18,040 nucleotides of DNA from an uncultured Gammaproteobacteria bacterium (GTDB lineage: Bacteria > Pseudomonadota > Gammaproteobacteria > CAJQNE01). Where the stretch lies: assembly GCA_905479545.1 (NCBI GenBank), contig CAJQNE010000039.1, positions 1 to 18,040 of the forward strand, given 5' to 3'. Under the pieces are notes generated by a model. That model was given only the letters and a program-made list of their open reading frames with translations. It did not search any database and had not been told where the DNA came from. The position numbers and the translations under genes were made by a program. Shown here one piece after another: positions 1 to 7,503 of this stretch. Positions within the stretch are counted from its first letter, which is position 1. The number at the start of each line of letters is the position of its first letter.

Positions 1-385
1 CCGGCAGTTGCGGTGAGGCGCAGTTTTCATCGAGTGTCAGCGGTACAAACTGGTTGTCCGAATGCTCACTGCTGGTCATAAAACCGAGGCTGCTGTCTTT
101 TGCGGCCTGAAAGTAGTCCGCGGGTGTGGTGCCAATTTCACCGTCGGAAAAACCACTGTGCTCGTGAATAGAGCCTACGAGCGGAATAAATTCTGCGGCA
201 TTCCCAGCGCCGTCACTCGACGCGACATCACAAATAATGGGGCCAACATCAACCGCGTCGCCGCTCCGCGAAATATCAGCATCATTAAATTGCGGCGAAG
301 ATGAACCGCCACCACAGGCTGATATTGTGAGGCAAAACGACATGACTAACGTGCGAGGGAAAAATTTTCTGTCTGCTAAGCGCAT
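1..385 (-). CDS. PHP-type metal-dependent hydrolase lipoprotein, N-terminal part (gene runs off the window)
   Basis: The reading frame starts at the ATG at 385-383 and stays open to base 1, so only the first 128 residues are visible and the C-terminus lies outside. The N-terminus is a short basic stretch, a hydrophobic segment and a lipobox I-S-A-C with Cys24, followed by GGGSSS, so an exported lipoprotein is expected. After a linker comes VGSIHEHSGFSDG (HEH at residues 74-76) and then SSEHSD (residues 105-110). This H-x-H-S plus DG, then E-H-x-D pattern is the start of PHP (polymerase and histidinol phosphatase) domains, which bind metals and hydrolyse phosphoesters. Secreted or lipid-anchored PHP proteins of this kind are common and mostly uncharacterised; the substrate cannot be told. 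An amidohydrolase-type relative cannot be excluded without the C-terminal half. Confidence 0.72.
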   Translation of the reverse strand, partial: MRLADRKFFPRTLVMSFCLTISACGGGSSSPQFNDADISRSGDAVDVGPIICDVASSDGAGNAAEFIPLVGSIHEHSGFSDGEIGTTPADYFQAAKDSSLGFMTSSEHSDNQFVPLTLDENCASPQLP

Positions 386-389
386 ATAA

Positions 390-413
390 CTAACCGGGCG
401 TTATTATGGTTAG
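390..413. repeat. Short inverted repeat upstream of the PHP lipoprotein
   Basis: CTAACC at 390-395 is mirrored by GGTTAG at 408-413 with a 12-base spacer, directly upstream of the lipoprotein start. It could be an operator half-site pair, but arms this short can occur by chance. No convincing -35/-10 pair was found beside it. Confidence 0.25.
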
Positions 414-464
414 ATTAAAATAACACAGTTTTGTTTCAGCGTAGTGACGGCGTCTTGCCCCGGC

Positions 465-635
465 CTATTCTTCAATGAGCTGATAGTCGCCTTTTCCTGC
501 ACCGCACTCCGGGCACATCCAGTCATCCGGAATATCGTCAAAAGCGGTACCTGGCGAAATGCCGCTGTCCGGGTCACCTAGTGCTTCATCGTAGACGTGT
601 GCGCAGTACAGGCAGCGATAACGTTTAGTATTCAT
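465..635 (-). CDS. Rubredoxin, translationally coupled to the desaturase
   Basis: A 56-residue protein reading MNTKRYRCLYCAHVYDEALG and ending in QLIEE. It has the two knuckles of a rubredoxin: C-x-x-C at residues 8-11 and CPECGA at 41-46, with the usual GT (29-30), DIPDDW (34-39) and K48 between and after them. The four Cys would hold one iron and make this a one-electron carrier in the cytoplasm. The residue after the first C-x-x-C is Ala, where most rubredoxins have Gly. The ATG at 635-633 overlaps the TGA of the upstream desaturase (634-632) in an ATGA junction, so the two are probably made together. Known rubredoxins of this size supply electrons to membrane di-iron oxygenases such as AlkB; the natural inference is that this one serves the desaturase. 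No clear terminator is seen after it. Confidence 0.93.
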   Translation of the reverse strand: MNTKRYRCLYCAHVYDEALGDPDSGISPGTAFDDIPDDWMCPECGAGKGDYQLIEE

Positions 636-1546
636 AGTGTTGGAGTTCCGGCTGACTTGCTTGCGGGGTAAATAGTCGGTTGTATGGCAAAACCATGATG
701 AATCGCCAAATCATATTGACGGAGTTGCGGTTCCAACAGCTGCCAGACTTTGCGGTTGTTATAAAACGGTGTGCTTGGGTAAATGTGATGAATAAGATGG
801 TAGTTTTGGTTCTGCAACGCGGGCCCCAACAGCCACTCATAGCCAACCCGCACGCTGGTAGCGCGGGTGAAATTGTCAGCTTGCGAGGTATCGTGCGGCA
901 CATGCGGCAGCCAGAAAAAACTGAAGCCAAGCATTACCTGAATAACCCGCGATGGAATCAGCCAGAGCCAAAAAAGCTGCCAACCGTAACCCGCAGCAAT
1001 CAAGCCAACGAATAGCAGCCCAACCAATGCGGCTACCTTTAGCGAAGATCGCAACAATGGCGCGGAAATTTTGTCGCCGTGTAGCACCGCATGGCGCAAA
1101 TAGAGCACATCAATAAACGCCCAACGCAGCGGCAGTGACCAAGCCGGGCCATGCATTACCTGATCCGGGTCTTTCTCGCCGTTCGCGAAGCGATGATGAA
1201 GAATATGACCCCAGCGGAAAAGCTTCAGGTTCACATAAGGCGCCACTAATAGCACTGCACTCTGGCCAAAGAAGTCGTTTAACTTGATGTTGGTCGATAT
1301 CGAGCGGTGGATTGCATCGTGAACGATACTGAACGCCACGTAACCCACCACGCTGTTAATAATGGCGCCTAGCCAAAGCGGTAGTAGCCCGGTAAAACCC
1401 AACACGTACACACTAATGAATGAGCTCATTAGCACCAACCAAAGCACCACAATAGGCCACGAAACAGCCGAGGCAGTCGTTAATGCCTTGAAACGCCGCC
1501 GATCGTTGTCTGACAACTTTTGTAGGTCAATATCAGGTCGGGACAT
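632..1546 (-). CDS. Membrane fatty-acid desaturase/hydroxylase family di-iron enzyme
   Basis: About 304 residues. The family's three histidine boxes are visible (numbering from the first of two ATGs): HDAIH at 77-81, HILHH at 115-119 and HLIHH at 251-255, plus an extra HVPHD at 216-220. Hydrophobic stretches around 30-75, 95-110 and 172-213 give the usual integral-membrane layout with the His boxes on the cytoplasmic side. Two adjacent ATGs exist (1549 and 1546). The GGAG at 1556-1553 is 6 bases from the second and only 3 from the first, so I take 1546. Members bind two irons and use O2 to desaturate or hydroxylate acyl chains, carotenoids or hydrocarbons. The box 3 context (YHLIHH-x-YP-x-x-P-x-Y) resembles both carotenoid hydroxylases and desaturases, so the substrate is open. 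Downstream rubredoxin is the likely electron donor; upstream TetR is the likely regulator. Confidence 0.9.
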   Translation of the reverse strand: MSRPDIDLQKLSDNDRRRFKALTTASAVSWPIVVLWLVLMSSFISVYVLGFTGLLPLWLGAIINSVVGYVAFSIVHDAIHRSISTNIKLNDFFGQSAVLLVAPYVNLKLFRWGHILHHRFANGEKDPDQVMHGPAWSLPLRWAFIDVLYLRHAVLHGDKISAPLLRSSLKVAALVGLLFVGLIAAGYGWQLFWLWLIPSRVIQVMLGFSFFWLPHVPHDTSQADNFTRATSVRVGYEWLLGPALQNQNYHLIHHIYPSTPFYNNRKVWQLLEPQLRQYDLAIHHGFAIQPTIYPASKSAGTPTL

Positions 1547-1570
1547 CATCAGCTCCGGGCGCGTGGCCTG

Positions 1571-2182
1571 TTAATCAGTAGTCGTTACGGGCCTTATATG
1601 CGGCCCGAGAATGCTGTTAATCAGTGGTTCAAATAAATCATCAATGCTGCAGCCATGAACTAACTGCTGGCCGACGTGCAGACTAATCAAGCCGTGCGCC
1701 GCCACCCAAAACTGATGCGCCACCAGCCGCACTTCTTTAGCCGTTACCCCGTCCGCAGCCGCTGCGACCAGTTGCTCGGCATATTCCACTATGCTCTGGC
1801 GGGCAGCATGTAGCGCGGGAAATTCGGCCGGCGGCTGCTGTGAAGAAAAAATCAGCAGGTATTCATCGGGGTGGGATTCCGCGAACTCCAGGTAAGCAGC
1901 TGCCAACCGCCGAATTCGGCCAACGGCAGTGCTCGCTGCCGTAACCCGTTGCAGTACGAAAGCCTGAAAATTCTGCGTGCTTAGTACCCGTAGCGCGACC
2001 AGTAGCTCTTGTTTGCTTTCGAAATAACGATAAGGCTGTGTGTGGCTGGTACCAGCCGCATCCGCCAGCCGGCGAAACGAAACCGCGCTTTCGCCCTCGT
2101 CGCGGTAAAGCTGCAGCGCGCACGAGGTCAGTCGGTTACGGGTGGTGAAGAATGCTTCATCGGATAATTTAGGTCTGCCCAT
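1571..2182 (-). CDS. TetR family regulator with a WHG-type C-terminal domain
   Basis: A 203-residue protein starting MGRPKLSDEAF. The N-terminal helix-turn-helix spans about residues 10-62 (FRRLADAAG then SHTQPYRYFESKQEL), typical TetR. The C-terminal half has FWVAAHGLISLHVGQQL (158-174), the W-x-x-x-HG signature of the WHG ligand-binding domain. An upstream TTG (2197) is also in frame, but it would fall inside the promoter and palindrome, and no Shine-Dalgarno sequence precedes either start. The ATG at 2182-2180 matches the general start of the family. Its stop is 24 bases before the desaturase start, so all three genes form one operon and the protein probably represses it until a hydrophobic ligand is present; that ligand is unknown. 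Confidence 0.92.
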   Translation of the reverse strand: MGRPKLSDEAFFTTRNRLTSCALQLYRDEGESAVSFRRLADAAGTSHTQPYRYFESKQELLVALRVLSTQNFQAFVLQRVTAASTAVGRIRRLAAAYLEFAESHPDEYLLIFSSQQPPAEFPALHAARQSIVEYAEQLVAAAADGVTAKEVRLVAHQFWVAAHGLISLHVGQQLVHGCSIDDLFEPLINSILGPHIRPVTTTD

Positions 2183-2188
2183 GTGTTT

Positions 2189-2217
2189 ATTTAACAACGT
2201 ATATTATACAGTGTCAA
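2189..2217 (-). promoter_or_regulatory. Promoter of the TetR-desaturase-rubredoxin operon, probably giving a leaderless transcript
   Basis: On the minus strand TTGACA (2217-2212, six of six to the sigma-70 -35) is followed after exactly 17 bases by TTAAAT (2194-2189, four of six to the -10). The predicted +1, seven bases after the last -10 base, is 2182, the A of the TetR ATG. The absence of any Shine-Dalgarno sequence before this ATG agrees with a leaderless mRNA. The box match is seen; the start point is inferred. Confidence 0.55.
2195..2213. promoter_or_regulatory. Candidate TetR operator, 19 bp palindrome between -35 and -10
   Basis: CAACGTATATTATACAGTG has 9-base half-sites CAACGTATA and CACTGTATA (after complementing) that agree at 7 of 9 positions around a single central base, with a perfect GTATA/TATAC core. 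Size and symmetry suit a TetR dimer. It starts on the last base of the -35 and ends just before the -10, so a bound repressor would block RNA polymerase. Confidence 0.6.
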
Positions 2218-2249
2218 GAAAACTCTTCCGAAGATCGCTATTGGCCCGG

Positions 2250-2282
2250 GCCGACTATTAAGCGCTGGCGGAAATAGTCGGC
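2250..2282. repeat. Inverted repeat between the divergent tetR and icd genes
   Basis: GCCGACTATT (2250-2259) and AATAGTCGGC (2273-2282) are perfect 10-base complements around a 13-base spacer containing AGCGCT. No T-run follows on either strand and the flanking genes diverge, so it is not a simple terminator. It may be a protein-binding site, a cruciform or a relic of a mobile repeat. Confidence 0.5.
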
Positions 2283-2385
2283 TGGACTCTGCTGCCAAAC
2301 GGCTTAAACTAGACGGCAACATTAGATGCGGGCGTTAGCGGCACGATGAGCTGCTAGTAGGACGAGCCCCGAACCACAAAACACT

Positions 2386-2390
2386 GAGAG
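2386..2390 (+). promoter_or_regulatory. Probable ribosome binding site of icd
   Basis: GAGAG ends five bases before the ATG at 2396. It is a weak Shine-Dalgarno match but the only one near, and the resulting N-terminus fits the family, so it supports this start. Confidence 0.45.
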
Positions 2391-2395
2391 CGCTT

Positions 2396-4630
<2,235 letters not shown>

Positions 4631-4642
4631 GCGATAGTCCGT

Positions 4643-4720
4643 AGGTCGGCATCGCGAAGCATGCCGACAGGTTGGAGGGCCTTAGCGGGCTTCGTCGGCT
4701 TGCAAGCGAAGCCGACCTGC
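4643..4720. repeat. REP-like two-hairpin unit, copy 1
   Basis: Hairpin A is GTCGGCAT (4645-4652) with ATGCCGAC (4661-4668). After a 25-base spacer, hairpin B is GTCGGCTT (4694-4701) with AAGCCGAC (4709-4716), enclosing the palindrome GCTTGCAAGC. The same arrangement, with the same 25-base spacer, recurs at 15162-15238. It sits between the convergent icd and PadR genes, the usual place for REP/BIME elements. No REP-associated transposase is in this window. Confidence 0.7.
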
Positions 4721-4761
4721 GGGATATCTGATGCTAACCGTTCTAGCTGAACCCACAACTC

Positions 4762-4830
4762 CCGTTCAGCCTGAGCCTGTCGAAGGCTTTTAGTAGGCCT
4801 TCGACAGGCTCAGGCTGAACGGTTTTTTGT
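4762..4830 (+). terminator. Strong intrinsic terminator of icd made from a long inverted repeat
   Basis: A 26-base arm starting CCGTTCAGCCTGAG (4762-4787) pairs perfectly with 4797-4822 (ending CAGGCTGAACGG) around a 9-base loop, and is followed by GGTTTTTTGTTTT. The T-run lies on the plus side only, so it would end icd; no T-run serves PadR on the other strand. The arm sequence (CCTTCGACAGGCTCAG type) is a repeat I recognise as scattered in many bacterial genomes. A degenerate copy occurs at 9692-9752. Confidence 0.8.
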
Positions 4831-4888
4831 TTTGGCAACGTACTTGGCTAAGTAACCCGGGAAGACTTTCAGCTGCACGCCCGACAGG

Positions 4889-5428
4889 TCAGACCCTCGC
4901 GCCAACAAGCTCAACGGCCTCACCGGCCCAGACAATCGACGCCTGCTCCGACAAAATACCCAGACGCAAACCCAGATAGCGGCCCTGCTGCTGATCAGTC
5001 AGGACGCTAAGGTCAGCATAATACTCACTCATAATCGCCTGATATAACACCAGACGGTCCTGATGAAATGCCAACCGCCGTCGCAGCTCAGCGACTAAAG
5101 TCGCCCGGTCCACATCGCCCAACGCATAGAGCTTAACCAGCAACTCCTCTTTTACTGAAGGTGGGTCAGTCGGTGTCGCAACCCATTCATCCACCACATC
5201 ACGGCCTGCTTTAGTAATGTTATAAACGATACGATTAGGCCGCTCCGATTGCTCAACGGTTTCGCCTTTAACCCAGCCCGAATCAGACATTTTGTGCAGC
5301 TGCTGATAAATTTGCTGATGGCTGGCTTTCCAGAAAAACCCGAGGGTTTTTTCGAAGCGCTTGCCTAGCTCATAACCCGACCGGGGCCTGTCGAGCAGCG
5401 ACACTAGGATTGCATGCGACAGTGCCAC
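4889..5428 (-). CDS. PadR family transcriptional regulator
   Basis: A 179-residue protein beginning MALSHAILVSLLDRPRSGYELGKRFEK, typical of PadR proteins. The winged helix covers about residues 5-80 (HQQIYQQLHKMSDSGWV, then the wing RPNRIVYNITKAG). The rest is the long helical dimerisation region (Vir_act_alpha_C type), including AELRRRLAFHQDRLVLYQAIMSEYY. The start is a GTG at 5428-5426, six bases after the stop of the upstream gene, so the two form one operon. PadR proteins usually repress the genes next to them and release DNA on binding small aromatic or lipophilic compounds; the effector here is unknown. Its most probable target is the palindrome upstream of the operon (6437-6462). Confidence 0.93.
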   Translation of the reverse strand: MALSHAILVSLLDRPRSGYELGKRFEKTLGFFWKASHQQIYQQLHKMSDSGWVKGETVEQSERPNRIVYNITKAGRDVVDEWVATPTDPPSVKEELLVKLYALGDVDRATLVAELRRRLAFHQDRLVLYQAIMSEYYADLSVLTDQQQGRYLGLRLGILSEQASIVWAGEAVELVGARV

Positions 5429-5434
5429 GGCTAA

Positions 5435-6391
5435 CTATGCCGCCAGTACGCGGGTACGGGCCGCGTCATACTCAAGGCGTAATTTAGCAACATACTCAGC
5501 AGTGGTTTGAACCTCTTTAACAGAGCCAATACCTTGACCGCAGCCCCAGATATCCTTCCAGGCTTTGGCATCAGACGAGCCAAAATCCATTTTGCTCGGG
5601 TCGGAAACCGGCAGGTTGTCCGGGTCCATTCCGGCGTTTCTGATCGACGGTTTTAAGTAATTGCCATGAACGCCGGTGAACAAGTTGCTGTAAACAATTT
5701 CGTCCGCTGCATTATCAACAATCGCCTGCTTATAGCGTTCATCGGCATTGGCTTCTTTAGTCGCAATAAACGCCGAGCCAATGTAAGCCATATCAGCTCC
5801 CATCGCTTGCGCTGCAAGAATGCCATCACCGGTTGAGATAGCACCTGAGAGCAGCAGCGGGCCGTCGAACCACTCACGAATTTCCTGAATCAATGGCATT
5901 GGCGATAACTTGCCAGCATGGCCACCAGCACCGGTCGCAACGGCGATTAAGCCATCAGCGCCCTTCTCTATCGCTTTTTTAGCAAACCGGTTATCAATAA
6001 TGTCGTGCAAGGTAATGCCGCCATAGGAGTGAATCGCATCATTCAACTCTACCCGCGCGCCCAGCGATGTAATCACAATCGGCACCTTGTACTTCACGCA
6101 CATTTCAATGTCGTGCTCCAGCCGGTCGTTACTGCGATGAACAATTTGGTTCACGGCAAACGGTGCTGCAGGATTATCCGGATTCGCCTGATTGTACTCA
6201 TCCAGCTCAGTGGTAATACGCTTCAGCCATACCTCTAACTCGGAAGCCGGCCGGGCGTTAAGCGCCGGAAAGGAACCAACGATGCCCGCTTTGCATTGGG
6301 CAATCACCAGATCCGGATTCGAGATAATAAACAGTGGTGACCCCACCAGCGGCAATGACAAGCGGTTTTTCAGAATGGCAGGTAAAGACAT
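5435..6391 (-). CDS. Nitronate monooxygenase family FMN oxidoreductase
   Basis: A 318-residue TIM-barrel protein of the nitronate monooxygenase (2-nitropropane dioxygenase) family. It opens with LPLVGSPLFIISNPDLVIAQ; the glycine-rich FMN loop is GAGGHAG at 154-160 with H158 as the family's catalytic-type His; LLLSGAISTGDG (180-190) and GADMAYIGSAFIAT (198-211) form the phosphate-binding end. Family members oxidise toxic nitronates using FMN and O2, though many relatives act as enoyl reductases or on unknown substrates. I choose the ATG at 6391-6389, since GGAG lies 7 bases upstream, over the in-frame TTG at 6397. It is followed at 6 bases by the PadR regulator, which suggests induction by its substrate or a related compound. 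Confidence 0.92.
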   Translation of the reverse strand: MSLPAILKNRLSLPLVGSPLFIISNPDLVIAQCKAGIVGSFPALNARPASELEVWLKRITTELDEYNQANPDNPAAPFAVNQIVHRSNDRLEHDIEMCVKYKVPIVITSLGARVELNDAIHSYGGITLHDIIDNRFAKKAIEKGADGLIAVATGAGGHAGKLSPMPLIQEIREWFDGPLLLSGAISTGDGILAAQAMGADMAYIGSAFIATKEANADERYKQAIVDNAADEIVYSNLFTGVHGNYLKPSIRNAGMDPDNLPVSDPSKMDFGSSDAKAWKDIWGCGQGIGSVKEVQTTAEYVAKLRLEYDAARTRVLAA

Positions 6392-6426
6392 GGACAAACT
6401 CCAGGGTGGCTATTAAGTATGTAGCG

Positions 6427-6455
6427 ACTATATAAGCAAATAATTGCATATGCAA
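6427..6455 (-). promoter_or_regulatory. Probable promoter of the nitronate monooxygenase-padR operon
   Basis: On the minus strand TTGCAT (6455-6450) is followed after 17 bases by TATAGT (6432-6427, five of six to TATAAT). The -35 match is only moderate and lies inside the palindrome, as expected for a repressed promoter. The opposite strand carries TTGCAT at 6444-6449 and a TATAAA at 6465-6470, so a divergent promoter toward the sterol desaturase is possible but less well spaced. Confidence 0.5.
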
Positions 6456-6462
6456 TAGTTTG
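6437..6462. promoter_or_regulatory. Candidate PadR operator, 26 bp palindrome
   Basis: Left half CAAATAATTGCAT and complemented right half CAAACTATTGCAT agree at 11 of 13 positions, with a perfect 14-base core ATTGCATATGCAAT. AphA, a PadR-family protein, recognises sites with TGCAT/ATGCA half-sites, which fits. It sits in the gap between the divergent operon and the sterol-desaturase gene and overlaps the operon's -35. Confidence 0.6.
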
Positions 6463-6542
6463 TTTATAAATACTCTTAAATGACAAGGTAGCTACCAGCG
6501 CAAGCAATAACGCAGCGCGCGCCGAAGCGCTATAGTCCGGTC

Positions 6543-7493
6543 ATGAAACCGTTAATTGCCGCGACCCTCTATCCTCTGACGATTCTTGCCACCTTATTGA
6601 TCGGCTATAACCTGCTATATGCCCAGCAGCTACCGCTATTGAGCATTTTGCTGCCGCTGTCGCTGGGCTTTTTGGTGGTAGGAATAATGGAGCGACTGCA
6701 ACCGTACCGGCCTGCATGGAATCAGTCTCATCAGGATGTACCCACCGATAGCCTGTACATCGGCATCAATGTCGGACTTCGGGAACTGGTCAACATTGGC
6801 TTTAAACTAGGCCTCATTAGCCTAGCGGCCGCAGTAGGTTTGGACAGTAACGGCTTGGGTGTTTGGCCGACCGACTGGCATCCGTTACTTCAGGTACTGC
6901 CAGCGCTGGTCGTGTTCGATTTTTTTGAATACTGGTTCCATCGCTGCTCGCACCGTTACCGTTTTCTTTGGCGCTTTCACGCCGTGCACCACAGCCCGAA
7001 ACGGCTGTACTTCTTTAATGCCGCCCGCTTCCACTTTGTCGATTGGATTGTTCTGAGTGCTATCGAAGTCGCCGTGCTATTTGCGATGGGAGCTGACCCG
7101 AAAGTAATCGCGTTGTGTGTGATATTTATCCAGGTTCACGGCTTATTCCAACACGCCAACATCGAGCTAAAGCTCGGACCACTCAATTACCTGGTCAGCG
7201 GCCCTGAACTGCACCGTTGGCATCACTCAAAAATCGTCAGCGAGTCGGATACAAACTTTGGCAACAACGTCATTATCTGGGACATTTTGTTCGGCACTTA
7301 CTACCTGCCTAAAGAGCGGCAAGTCGGCGTCATTGGCCTGCTAAACCCGGCATATCCCGAGAGTTATTGGGGCCAGTTAAAAGCGGCGTTTCTTAGAACA
7401 CCGGTGGATAAGCCCCTAGACTATTACCAAAGAAAGGCCCACTACGAGCAGCTAATCGCTGCGGAAAATAACCGGGCCACTGGCCGAAACTAA
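6543..7493 (+). CDS. Sterol desaturase/fatty acid hydroxylase family membrane protein
   Basis: A 316-residue polytopic protein with N-terminal membrane segments (about 5-27, 31-50, 85-100, 115-130) followed by the histidine clusters of the fatty acid hydroxylase superfamily (PF04116): HRCSH at 133-137, HAVHH at 146-150 and HRWHH at 224-228, with additional H164, H199 and H204. These hold a di-iron centre for O2-dependent hydroxylation or desaturation of sterols, acyl chains or ether lipids. Bacteria with this type rarely make sterols, so a fatty-acid or imported-steroid substrate is as likely. The ATG at 6543 lacks a strong Shine-Dalgarno sequence. The gene diverges from the NMO-PadR operon across the palindrome, so PadR control is possible, and converges on the ceramidase-like gene with only 10 bases between, leaving no room for a terminator. 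Confidence 0.9.
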   Translation: MKPLIAATLYPLTILATLLIGYNLLYAQQLPLLSILLPLSLGFLVVGIMERLQPYRPAWNQSHQDVPTDSLYIGINVGLRELVNIGFKLGLISLAAAVGLDSNGLGVWPTDWHPLLQVLPALVVFDFFEYWFHRCSHRYRFLWRFHAVHHSPKRLYFFNAARFHFVDWIVLSAIEVAVLFAMGADPKVIALCVIFIQVHGLFQHANIELKLGPLNYLVSGPELHRWHHSKIVSESDTNFGNNVIIWDILFGTYYLPKERQVGVIGLLNPAYPESYWGQLKAAFLRTPVDKPLDYYQRKAHYEQLIAAENNRATGRN

Positions 7494-7503
7494 GATTTTC
7501 AGC

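Noticed and set aside
62..304. Plus-strand open frame of 80 codons
   Set aside because: It lies inside the lipoprotein gene on the other strand, whose lipobox and PHP motifs are clear; the plus frame resembles no family.
2183..2197. TTG start five codons upstream for the TetR regulator
   Set aside because: It would lie within the -10 and palindrome, upstream of the predicted transcript start; MGRPKL is the usual kind of TetR start.
4643..4822. CRISPR array or attachment site from the repeats after icd
   Set aside because: The repeats are hairpins of two different families without regular spacers or cas genes, and there is no integrase or tRNA nearby.
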